This document shows, piece after piece, positions 18,085 through 25,684 of a DNA stretch of 64,000 bases. Position 1 is the first letter of the stretch. Each line of letters opens with the position of its first letter. Location: assembly GCA_017509255.1 (NCBI GenBank), contig JAFWQA010000061.1:62001-126000 (forward strand), read 5' to 3'. The position numbers were made by a program, and so were the translations under genes. The stretch is from Clostridia bacterium (GTDB taxonomy: Bacteria; Bacillota; Clostridia; Christensenellales; Aristaeellaceae). Below the pieces are notes generated by a model that searched no databases, was not told the DNA's origin, and worked only from the letters and a program-made list of their open reading frames with translations.

Positions 18085-19608
18085 ATGAAAAAGTTCCTTG
18101 CTCTGCTGCTTGCGGCCCTGATGCTGCTCAGCCTCACCCCCGCCATGGCGGACGGTCCCGAAGAGATCTCCATCCTGCTGGAGGGCAATAACGTCACCGA
18201 TGACGCCGCCGTTCTGGAAAAGCTGAATGCTTACCTGACTGAAAAGATCAACGTGACCGTCAAGCCGGTCTGGGGCACCTGGGCCAACTTCGACGATCTG
18301 GCCCGCAACGCCGTCAACAGCGGCAACAATACCTATGACATCATGTTCACCTGCTCCTGGACAAGCAATGAATACGCTCCCTATGCCAAGAAGGGCGCCT
18401 ACGTCCGTCTGGACGATCCGGAAGACAACCTTCTGGAGACCTACGGTGCGGACCTGAAGACCGTCCTGCCCGAACTGCTCTTTGAAGGCGCCATGACTGA
18501 AGGCCCCGACGGCCAGAAGGGCATCTACGCGGTTCCCGGCTTCAAGGATTTCGCCACCATGAGCACCTGGGACGTAAATGTGACCCTGCTGGAGAAATAC
18601 GGCTACACGCTGCAGGATGTCATCGACGCCGGCTTCTACGGCTGGGGCGACATCTTTGCCAAGGTCAAGGCCGGCGAACAGGCTGACGGCAGCGTCTTCT
18701 ACCCCTTCATCTTTGAAGGTGCGGTCGCCGAGCGCAATGTAAACGGCACCCCCATCGTCACCGGTGACGCCGGCAGCCTCCTCAGCTATTACATGAACCT
18801 GGAGGATGTTTCCACTCCCGGCGCTTACGGCAACGTCCTGCTCAACAAGTACGCCACTCCCGAATTCGAAAAGTTCGCTGCTCAGATGCATGAGTACTAC
18901 GAAGCCGGCTATATCGATCCCGCTATCTCAATGGGCGATACCGCGACCGATACCTGGCGCAACGCGCAGAATTCTGCCCGTTACCTGATCTCCTCCGAGG
19001 TCTCCCTCTACGGCTATGAAGTAACGACCTCCAACGCCCGCGGCATCCAGGTGGCCTACATCATGTCCACCGATGCTCCCTACATCGACAACACCTCCGT
19101 GCAGGGCGCCATGATGGCCATCTCCGCCAACTCCGAGCATCCGGAAGCCGCCATGAAGTTCCTGAACCTGCTGAACACGGATCCCTATGTCATGACGCTG
19201 CTCAACTACGGTGTGGAAGGCATTCATTACACCCTGAACGACGAGGGCGAAGTGGTTTTCACCGATGTCCGCAACAATTCCTACACTGTCTGGACAAACG
19301 GCCTGGGCAACGTGACGATCCTCCCGCCCCAGAAGGGCCAGGGCGCCGATTTCCAGGAGCGCTTCGCAGCCTTCTACGCCGGCTCCAAGAAGCTCCCGAT
19401 CTACGGCTTCACCTTTGATCCCAAGCCCGTGGAAAACGAGATCGCCGCTGTGTCCAATATCAAGGAAGCCTATATGCTGGGTCTGTGCACCGGTGCCCGC
19501 GACCCGCAGACCGATCTGCCCGAACTGCTGAAAAAGCTGGATGACGCCGGCATGCAGAAGATCGTGGATGAAGCCAATGCTCAGCTGAAAGCCTTCCTGG
19601 GCGAATAA
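18085..19608 (+). CDS. Extracellular sugar-binding protein (LplA/YtcQ-like)
   Basis: 507 residues from the ATG at 18085 (TTGGAGG upstream). Signal sequence with cleavage expected after 'TPAMA' (residues 18-22); no lipobox cysteine. The mature part has the long (about 480 residue) layout of binding proteins that serve LplB/LplC permeases, with 'NTYDIMFTCSW' near 87-97 and the DUF3502-like C-terminus. Third gene of the transporter operon, 65 bases after the permease, ended by a terminator. Ligand inferred to be a GlcNAc disaccharide from the divergent catabolic operon. Confidence 0.92.
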   Translation: MKKFLALLLAALMLLSLTPAMADGPEEISILLEGNNVTDDAAVLEKLNAYLTEKINVTVKPVWGTWANFDDLARNAVNSGNNTYDIMFTCSWTSNEYAPYAKKGAYVRLDDPEDNLLETYGADLKTVLPELLFEGAMTEGPDGQKGIYAVPGFKDFATMSTWDVNVTLLEKYGYTLQDVIDAGFYGWGDIFAKVKAGEQADGSVFYPFIFEGAVAERNVNGTPIVTGDAGSLLSYYMNLEDVSTPGAYGNVLLNKYATPEFEKFAAQMHEYYEAGYIDPAISMGDTATDTWRNAQNSARYLISSEVSLYGYEVTTSNARGIQVAYIMSTDAPYIDNTSVQGAMMAISANSEHPEAAMKFLNLLNTDPYVMTLLNYGVEGIHYTLNDEGEVVFTDVRNNSYTVWTNGLGNVTILPPQKGQGADFQERFAAFYAGSKKLPIYGFTFDPKPVENEIAAVSNIKEAYMLGLCTGARDPQTDLPELLKKLDDAGMQKIVDEANAQLKAFLGE

Positions 19609-19640
19609 GGAATCATACTGTATCAAAAAACACAAAAAAA

Positions 19641-19670
19641 AACAGGCCGCTTCGGCGGTCTGTTTCTTTT
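19641..19670 (+). terminator. Intrinsic terminator
   Basis: AACAGGCCGC-TTCG-GCGGTCTGTT (one G-T pair) followed by TCTTTT; ends the transporter operon. Confidence 0.9.
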
Positions 19671-19691
19671 GGCTTTTCCTTTTCTTCCCAG

Positions 19692-19889
19692 TCAGTAGTC
19701 ACTGTCATCTTCGTCAGCGGACGGCGCCGTTTCATGATTGGCGTATGCCTCGCCCGGCTTGCAGATCTTGTTCAGGATCCGCATCAGCAGGGTCTGAGCT
19801 TTTTTTCCGCTGCGCATGGAGTTGAAAAAGTAAACGACATCGCAAAGAACGAATATCGCGATTACAGCCAGTGCAACCAGTACTACCAT
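19692..19889 (-). CDS. Single-pass small membrane protein
   Basis: 65 residues: one hydrophobic helix at residues 2-22, a basic stretch ('RSGKKAQ'), then an acidic Ser/Asp-rich tail. GAGAGG precedes the ATG at 19889. Short and without a recognised domain; the binding site and clear helix make it a plausible gene. No partner is evident; the neighbour downstream on the plus strand is convergent. Confidence 0.6.
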   Translation of the reverse strand: MVVLVALAVIAIFVLCDVVYFFNSMRSGKKAQTLLMRILNKICKPGEAYANHETAPSADEDDSDY

Positions 19890-20007
19890 GCTACCTCTCT
19901 CTTCCAGTTTCCCCGGAACCGTTCCTGTTCGGGTTCCGTCCGTAAAAAAGTGTTCCGGTTTCCCAAAACCGGAACAATAATATAAACTACCGTTCGTTAC
20001 AAAAACG

Positions 20008-22464
20008 TTACGCGTTTTCCCCGCCTTCCCGGATGGCCTTCAGGACCTTTTCCGCGTCCTCTTCTCCGGAGATCAGGGTCACGTATCCCTCCAGCGTGTC
20101 GGCCTTGGCGGCAAGCGTGCGGGAATGCCGGCTCACAAAGATCCGCGCCCTGTACCTGCCGTTTCTGGCCTCCTGGATCAGGTTTACCCCGGCGGAGTTC
20201 CCGTCCAGCGCCAGCAGGACGGATGGGCGCCGTTTGAAGATCTCATAGGCAAAGCTTTTGTACAGGCCCATGCCCGTCGGTTCAATGGAGATCCGTATGC
20301 CCGCTCCGCTGTCCTCCAGCCGCCGGGCTTCCGTCTCCGTCATTCTCGTCGGCACGATGGCGAAGATCTCAAACCTTCCCCCGGCAAGCTGGATCAGCGC
20401 CCGCTCATAGGCGGTCAGGCGGTGCCCGATCACAAAGAAGGCCTTTTCCGGGTCGCATTTCTCCGTTATTTTTCGCAGCAGGGCCTTCTGCCCGTCCCGC
20501 AGCCGCGTGGTATGCCTGTCGCTGTTGAAGCTTCCTCCCGCCAGGATCACCGGCACCTTGCCGGTTGGCAGCTCCCGGATTCCCGCCTTCAGCCGCTCGG
20601 CGCTGTCCAGCTTTTCCGATTCCCCGTCCGGTCCGGCGTTCTCGGCTTCCTCGCCGCGGATCAGCTCCGCGTAGTACTCTTCCGGGTCAGCCCCGGCGGC
20701 GTTTTTCTCGTAGGCCTTCATCTTTTCCCGGAAGGTCTTCAGGCTTTCCTGCAGGATCCCTTCCTCCGTCCGGCGCATGGTGAGCAGCTCCCCACGGTCC
20801 AGCTCCAGCAGCTTTTCCAGGGCCAGCTGCTCGTCAATGGAATCGGTGCCGTACAGGGCTCCTCCGTCCGTTCCCTGCACACAGGCCACGCCCTCGCGCA
20901 GGTATTCCTTCAGGGGATGGTGCTTCAGGTCGGAAAGATTGTTCAGCCGCACGTTGGATGTGATCTGGAATTCCAGCACGGCGCCGCTTTCCTTCAGATC
21001 CCCGATCAGCTGCCGTCCCTTCGGGGAATGCAGGTTCGCGGTATAAAGACCGTGCCCGATCCGCAGCGGCGGCATCTTCTGCCCGGGCGCCAGCGCTTCC
21101 TTCACGCAGCGGATGCTGTTGTCCACATTGTCCCGCAGGCTGTCGTTTTCACCGGCGTGGATCCTGATCACAAATCCCGGATGCTCTCCGGCGATCTGCA
21201 CAAGCCTTCGGATCACGGGGCTCAGGTCCCGTATATCGTTGATCTCCTCACCGACGATATCGCTGCCCGCCACATAAGGATCTCCTGCCACGGCCCGCAG
21301 AGTCCGCAGCTGTTCCCGGAAGTCGGCGTTCAGCTGGTCTCTCACCAGCGTCAGCGGGATCCGCCGCATGGCTGCCAGGAACCGCAGCACCACGCCGGTC
21401 TCCCGGGTCACGGCCGGCATGGCTTCATGGATCTGTTCCAGCAGCAGGGGCGCCTGTTCAGGCTTGACCAGGGTCGTATCGGAGATCTCCATATAGCAGA
21501 TCCCGTGCTTTTCACAGCCGCGGGCGATCCAGAGCAGCTTGTCCTGTAGCAGCGTAAAGGACGCGTATACCGGGTTTGCCCGGTCCTCCGTCATTTTCTT
21601 CAGCGTTTCCCGTACGACTGGATCCGGTATTTCCTCCATTCCCTCCAGCGAGATCTTCTTTTCGGACGGTATCCCCCTTGTAAACACATAGCGGTACAGA
21701 TAGACCTTTTCAAGATTGGTGAACACCGCCTGCCCGTCCTTGAGCACGGCCAGCGAGTTGCGGATCCGGTTCAGGTTGTACTCCGCGTCCCGGGGATTCC
21801 GCAGGATCAGGTCCGCGAAATTGAGAAAGGTGTTGTCGTCGATCTTCCGGTCCAGATACTTGCCGGTCAGCGGAGATGAGGCAAACCGGGCTTTGGCTTC
21901 CTCCCGTTTTTTCTCCAGCTCGCGCTTTTGCCTGTCCGAGCAGCGGAGCTCCAGCTTCTTGATATAGTACAGCGGATAGCGGATCTGGTGGTGGATGCCC
22001 AGCGCGATCAGCGTCTCCGGATCCAGGTTCGCGTTCATGTGCGTGTGCAGGTCCGTCCGGAATTTGCATTCCCGCAGGATATAGGTCTTGACGAGCGTCT
22101 TGCGGAAATCCAGCCGGTAGTCCTTCGTCTGGCTCATCAGGGTCTTGGAGATCGCGGGAATGGACGCCTTGCGTTCGATCCTCCCGTCCGGATAGATGTT
22201 GGCGACCTTCGTTTCCCCCAGGTGCAGGATATAGATCGGCAGGTTCTCATCGTTGATATAGCAGGGGATCGTTCCCCTGATCACCTTCAGCCCGTTCTCA
22301 TCCTCGCTCAGCGGCAGGCGGCACAGCTTTGCCAGGTTGGTGATCAGGTTTCCCGTGCCGTGATTCGGGGTGCGCAGAATGTAGCTGAGCACGTGGTCCG
22401 TCATGTCCAGCTCCACGGTGATGTCCCTTTCCCGGTCCAGGCAGAATGTTCCGAAATACGCCAT
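20008..22464 (-). CDS. Adenosine-deaminase-like protein with C-terminal Rossmann-like (SLOG-type?) domain
   Basis: 818 residues. Residues 1-135 are an unassigned N-terminal region. An adenosine/AMP deaminase-type amidohydrolase core follows: metal ligands His140-x-His142 ('TDLHTHMN'), a helical insertion (about 160-310), 'RIHAGEND' (His436, Glu439), 'RIGHGLY' (His471) and 'GTDGGALYG' (Asp533). The usual Asp-Asp pair is Asp-Gly here, so the second, substrate-contacting Asp is missing. Residues 636-800 form a separate alpha/beta domain ('PVILAGGSFNS', 'FFVIGHRLTAYERAL') that resembles SLOG/DprA-type nucleotide-binding folds. Monocistronic. A nucleotide-processing or defence role is possible; function is not assigned. 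Confidence 0.8.
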   Translation of the reverse strand: MAYFGTFCLDRERDITVELDMTDHVLSYILRTPNHGTGNLITNLAKLCRLPLSEDENGLKVIRGTIPCYINDENLPIYILHLGETKVANIYPDGRIERKASIPAISKTLMSQTKDYRLDFRKTLVKTYILRECKFRTDLHTHMNANLDPETLIALGIHHQIRYPLYYIKKLELRCSDRQKRELEKKREEAKARFASSPLTGKYLDRKIDDNTFLNFADLILRNPRDAEYNLNRIRNSLAVLKDGQAVFTNLEKVYLYRYVFTRGIPSEKKISLEGMEEIPDPVVRETLKKMTEDRANPVYASFTLLQDKLLWIARGCEKHGICYMEISDTTLVKPEQAPLLLEQIHEAMPAVTRETGVVLRFLAAMRRIPLTLVRDQLNADFREQLRTLRAVAGDPYVAGSDIVGEEINDIRDLSPVIRRLVQIAGEHPGFVIRIHAGENDSLRDNVDNSIRCVKEALAPGQKMPPLRIGHGLYTANLHSPKGRQLIGDLKESGAVLEFQITSNVRLNNLSDLKHHPLKEYLREGVACVQGTDGGALYGTDSIDEQLALEKLLELDRGELLTMRRTEEGILQESLKTFREKMKAYEKNAAGADPEEYYAELIRGEEAENAGPDGESEKLDSAERLKAGIRELPTGKVPVILAGGSFNSDRHTTRLRDGQKALLRKITEKCDPEKAFFVIGHRLTAYERALIQLAGGRFEIFAIVPTRMTETEARRLEDSGAGIRISIEPTGMGLYKSFAYEIFKRRPSVLLALDGNSAGVNLIQEARNGRYRARIFVSRHSRTLAAKADTLEGYVTLISGEEDAEKVLKAIREGGENA

Positions 22465-22504
22465 GCCCTACCTCCGTCCTTTTTCCCTTTCCCTTCTCTT
22501 TCTC

Positions 22505-23419
22505 TCAGATATTCAGGTATTCCTTCATTTTTTCAATATATTGCTCCCCCAGCGGCGTATGGGAGGAGTTTTTTCTTTCAATATAGCCGATCTCCATCGC
22601 GGCGTCACCCTGATCCGCGCCCGCGGCAAAGGGTACGGCGATATAGTCCACGCCGCTCAGCTCCTCGCAGATAATGCCGGAGCAAAGGGTATACCCCAGC
22701 AGGCCGACCATCAGGTTCAGCACGGTCGCCCTGTCGCTGCAGGTAATGATGCGCGGATACGTCCGGGTGGACAGCAGCTCCTCGGAAAAATAAAAGGGCG
22801 CGTCCCCCTGCTCAAAGGCCAGGCAGGGATACGGCAGCAGCTCCTCCAGCGTAATGGATTTCTTCTTCGCCAGCGGGTGCCCCTTCCACAAATAGACGTA
22901 CGCGCCACAGTCGATCAGGTGGTGGAACACCACGCCTTCCTCGGCAAACAGCTTTTCCAGCGGCTTCCTGTTCGTCTCGTTCAGATACAGGATCCCGATC
23001 TCGCTGCGCATGCTCGCCACGTCGCGGATCACTTCACCCGTCCTGGTCTCCCGGATCGCCAGCTCGTATTCGGCAACGTCCACGTCCTTTGTCATCTCCA
23101 CAAAGGCCTTGACCGCGAAGGAATAATGCTGCGCGGATACGGCAAAACTGGCCTTGCGTTTGTCCGTCTTTCCGTATTCCTCCATCAGGTTCTGGTACTG
23201 GGTGTACACCTGCCGCGCGTAGGGCAGGAATTTCATGCCTTCCGTCGTCAGCGTAACGCCCCGGGATGTGCGATGGAAGATGGATATGGAAAACTCCTTC
23301 TCCAGCTCCCGGACTGCGCTCGTCAGGGACGGCTGGGATACAAACAGTTTCTCTGCGGCCTTGCCCAGGGAGCCGCATTCCGCAATGGTGATCAGATAGT
23401 GGATCTGCTGCAGTGTCAT
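22505..23419 (-). CDS. LysR-family regulator of sulfur/methionine genes
   Basis: 304 residues from the ATG at 23419; an upstream in-frame start at 23446 is possible but the GGAAAGCAAGGA site favours this one. N-terminal winged helix ('LGKAAEKLFVSQPSLTSAV', about 17-35), then the periplasmic-binding-like effector domain. Divergent from metY, with two identical-pattern dyads between them, one lying inside its own promoter. This layout is that of autorepressing LysR activators of cysteine/methionine metabolism (CmbR, MetR, YtlI types). The effector, probably O-acetylserine/homoserine or homocysteine, is inferred. Confidence 0.9.
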   Translation of the reverse strand: MTLQQIHYLITIAECGSLGKAAEKLFVSQPSLTSAVRELEKEFSISIFHRTSRGVTLTTEGMKFLPYARQVYTQYQNLMEEYGKTDKRKASFAVSAQHYSFAVKAFVEMTKDVDVAEYELAIRETRTGEVIRDVASMRSEIGILYLNETNRKPLEKLFAEEGVVFHHLIDCGAYVYLWKGHPLAKKKSITLEELLPYPCLAFEQGDAPFYFSEELLSTRTYPRIITCSDRATVLNLMVGLLGYTLCSGIICEELSGVDYIAVPFAAGADQGDAAMEIGYIERKNSSHTPLGEQYIEKMKEYLNI

Positions 23420-23472
23420 TCCTTGCTTTCCTCTCCCGCGGGTCATCCGCGATGCCGGTTCAGATTAGCTGA

Positions 23473-23501
23473 ATCATAGGGGATTCCTATGGCTTTGTCA
23501 A
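23473..23501 (-). promoter_or_regulatory. Promoter of the lysR gene
   Basis: Minus strand: TTGACA (23496-23501), 17-base spacer, TATGAT (23473-23478). The upstream dyad at 23475-23491 lies inside it, so binding there should repress the regulator's own gene. Confidence 0.8.
23475..23491. promoter_or_regulatory. LysR dyad 1
   Basis: CATAGG-N5-CCTATG, perfect 6-base arms, centred 54 bases from the second copy. Confidence 0.75.
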
Positions 23502-23528
23502 CTGTTTTTTTTATATTGTTCCTCCTGT

Positions 23529-23545
23529 CATAGGCTGTGCCTATG
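23529..23545. promoter_or_regulatory. LysR dyad 2
   Basis: CATAGG-N5-CCTATG again with a different spacer; its right edge lies 22 bases upstream of the metY -35 box, an activating position. Confidence 0.75.
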
Positions 23546-23566
23546 GCTTTCCATACAGGAAGCGTA

Positions 23567-23596
23567 TTGGACAAAACAATTTTCCTCGCTTATGAT
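23567..23596 (+). promoter_or_regulatory. Promoter of metY
   Basis: TTGGAC (23567-23572), 18-base spacer, TATGAT (23591-23596); the weak match suits activation from the dyads upstream. Leader length to metY is about 155 bases. Confidence 0.65.
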
Positions 23597-23628
23597 ATCG
23601 CCATCGAAAGGAAAGGAGGCCGGCAGGA

Positions 23629-23694
23629 ATGAACAGGCGATGTCCCCTGTCACAGTGCTTCCGTGCGGCTCTGCTGAGCCTCAACCGAATGTGA
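23629..23694 (+). CDS. Short leader ORF upstream of metY
   Basis: 21 codons, ATG at 23629 with a strong AAAGGAGG site 9 bases upstream and a TGA at 23692. It contains Cys at codons 5 and 10 and two Met, and sits in the transcribed leader between the promoter and metY. Its placement before a sulfur-assimilation enzyme suggests a translation-coupled attenuator sensing charged tRNA-Cys; this is inference, and a chance ORF cannot be excluded. Confidence 0.5.
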   Translation: MNRRCPLSQCFRAALLSLNRM

Positions 23695-23757
23695 TGCAGT
23701 CACGGTTCCGGTCAGTAAAAATATATCTTAAGATGAAATATAAAGGAGAGCATGAAA

Positions 23758-25062
23758 ATGTCTGATATCAACAATTCCGCCAACTGGTCCTTTGAAACCC
23801 GTCAGCTCCATATCGGTCAGGAGAATGCCGATCCGGCCACCGACTCCCGTGCGGTCCCGATCTATGCCACCGCCTCCTATGTTTTTCATAACGCGCAGCA
23901 CGCCGCCGACCGCTTCGGCTTGCGGGATGCCGGCAACATCTACGGCCGGCTGACAAACCCCACCCAGAGCGTTTTCGAGGAGCGCATCGCTTCCCTGGAA
24001 GGCGGCTCCGCCGCTCTGGCGGTCGCTTCAGGCGCCGCGGCCATCTCCTATACCATACAGGCTCTCGCGAAGTCCGGGGAGCATATCGTAGCCGCGAAGA
24101 CCATTTACGGCGGCACCTACAACCTGCTGGCGCACACGCTTCCCCTGACCAACGGCATTACCGCATCCTTCGTGGATCCGGCGGATCTGGCAGCTCTGGA
24201 GCAGGCGATCAGGCCCGAAACCAAGGCGGTTTTCATTGAAACGCTGGGAAATCCCACCTCCAATATCACGGATATCGAAGCAGTGGCTGCCGTCGCGCAC
24301 CGTCACGGGATCCCGCTGGTGGTGGATAACACCTTTGCGACGCCCTTCCTGGTCCGTCCGCTGGAATATGGCGCGGACATCGTCGTCCACTCTGCCACCA
24401 AGTTCATCGGCGGCCACGGCACGGCCATCGGCGGCGTGATCGTGGAGGGCGGCAAATTTGACTGGAAGGTCTCCGGCAAGTATCCGTGGATCGCCGAGCC
24501 GAACCCGAGCTATCACGGCATTTCCTTCTATGATGCCGTCGGCCCTGCCGCCTTCGCCACCTACATCCGAGCCATCCTGCTGCGGGATACCGGCGCCACG
24601 CTGTCTCCCTTCCATGCCTTCCTGTTCCTGCAGGGGCTGGAAACGCTCTCCCTTCGCGTGGAGCGCCACGTCTCCAACGCGCTGGCCATTGTGAACTATC
24701 TGAACAGCCATCCCCAGGTGGAAGCCGTGCACCATCCGGCGCTTGCCAGCGAGCCCAGCCACGGTCTCTACGGCAGGTACTTCCCCAACGGCGGCGGATC
24801 CATCTTCACCTTTGAGATCAAAGGAGGAGCAGAAGCTGCGAAGAAGTTCATCGACCATCTGGCCATCTTCTCCCTGCTGGCCAACGTGGCAGATGTCAAA
24901 TCCCTTGTCATCCACCCCGCCAGCACCACCCACAGCCAGCTGACGGAAGAGGAGCTGCTGGATCAGGGGATCCGTCCGGGCACCATTCGCCTCTCCATCG
25001 GTACGGAAAACATCCGCGACCTGATTGCGGCTCTGGAAGCGGCCTTCGAAGCCGTCAGATAA
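23758..25062 (+). CDS. metY: O-acetylhomoserine sulfhydrylase (MetY)
   Basis: 434 residues from the ATG at 23758; an ATG two codons earlier (23752) is only three bases from the AAAGGAG site, so the later one is preferred. PLP-dependent Cys/Met metabolism family: O-acetylhomoserine + sulfide gives homocysteine + acetate. PLP lysine in '[10 protein letters not shown]' (Lys215), 'YGRLTNPTQ', 'VDNTFATPF' and the C-terminal '[13 protein letters not shown]' are all present. The length exceeds cystathionine synthases (about 380), as expected for MetY. Controlled by the divergent LysR regulator and possibly by its leader ORF. Confidence 0.95.
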   Translation: MSDINNSANWSFETRQLHIGQENADPATDSRAVPIYATASYVFHNAQHAADRFGLRDAGNIYGRLTNPTQSVFEERIASLEGGSAALAVASGAAAISYTIQALAKSGEHIVAAKTIYGGTYNLLAHTLPLTNGITASFVDPADLAALEQAIRPETKAVFIETLGNPTSNITDIEAVAAVAHRHGIPLVVDNTFATPFLVRPLEYGADIVVHSATKFIGGHGTAIGGVIVEGGKFDWKVSGKYPWIAEPNPSYHGISFYDAVGPAAFATYIRAILLRDTGATLSPFHAFLFLQGLETLSLRVERHVSNALAIVNYLNSHPQVEAVHHPALASEPSHGLYGRYFPNGGGSIFTFEIKGGAEAAKKFIDHLAIFSLLANVADVKSLVIHPASTTHSQLTEEELLDQGIRPGTIRLSIGTENIRDLIAALEAAFEAVR

Positions 25063-25071
25063 TTCTTCCTC

Positions 25072-25120
25072 CATTTCAAAAAGCTCTGCCCTTCCATTCG
25101 GGGCAGAGCTTTTTGAAATG
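25072..25120. terminator. Bidirectional terminator
   Basis: Perfect 20-base-pair stem (25072-25091 with 25101-25120), loop of 9, with the five-base A and T runs inside the stem; shared by convergent metY and the glycosylase gene. Confidence 0.92.
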
Positions 25121-25143
25121 GATTCTTCTCATTCCGTTTTTTC

Positions 25144-25644
25144 TCACAGGGCCGGCAGGATCCTGCCGCTCCAGATCGCCGTCAGCTTCTCCGTGGAAAA
25201 CGCGGCGTTGGCCGGGCTGGTGCTGGGTAGGTATCCCGCGTGGAATCCCAGCGCGGGCGCCTGGAATTTTTCAAAAAACCGTTCCGCCGTTTTCCCGTTC
25301 ACAAAAACCCGCTCCCCGATCCGGGTCGCGCGGAGAATGGACGCGATGTCCGCCGGAACCACGTCCCGGATGGTGCTGTCCGCCGAGCCGATGATGCTGC
25401 ATCGCTCGATCACGTCGTATAGGGCGATCCGGTTTCTTTCCAGAAAGGCTTCCTTTTCTTCCCGCGTCAGCGGCTCGCTGTCTTCAAAAACCGCGGCGAG
25501 CACCTTCCAGAAGCGGTTCTGCGGATGCCCGTAAAAGAACTGTACCTTCCTGGATCCCGCGGACGGAAAGCTTCCCAGGATAAGGATCCGGGAATCCGGC
25601 CGGTAAAACGGTCCGAAGCCGTGCTCCAGAAAACACCTTTCCAT
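25144..25644 (-). CDS. Hypoxanthine/uracil-DNA glycosylase (family 6)
   Basis: 166 residues of the uracil-DNA glycosylase superfamily. 'ILILGSFPSAGSR' (about 21-33) is motif 1, 'FFYGHPQNRFW' (36-46) follows at family spacing, and 'LPSTSPANA' (139-147) is motif 2. The pattern is that of hypoxanthine-DNA glycosylases, which excise deaminated adenine from DNA. GAAGAAGATGG precedes the ATG. It is encoded just downstream of the Card1-like nuclease on the same strand with a 40-base gap. Confidence 0.88.
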   Translation of the reverse strand: MERCFLEHGFGPFYRPDSRILILGSFPSAGSRKVQFFYGHPQNRFWKVLAAVFEDSEPLTREEKEAFLERNRIALYDVIERCSIIGSADSTIRDVVPADIASILRATRIGERVFVNGKTAERFFEKFQAPALGFHAGYLPSTSPANAAFSTEKLTAIWSGRILPAL

Positions 25645-25684
25645 CTTCTTCTCTCCCCGCCGCCGGTTTGTTTCCCCACTTTTT

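Noticed and set aside
23597..23757. SAM riboswitch or T-box in the metY leader
   Set aside because: No T-box core sequence or SAM-I helical pattern is visible; the leader is short and contains an ORF instead.
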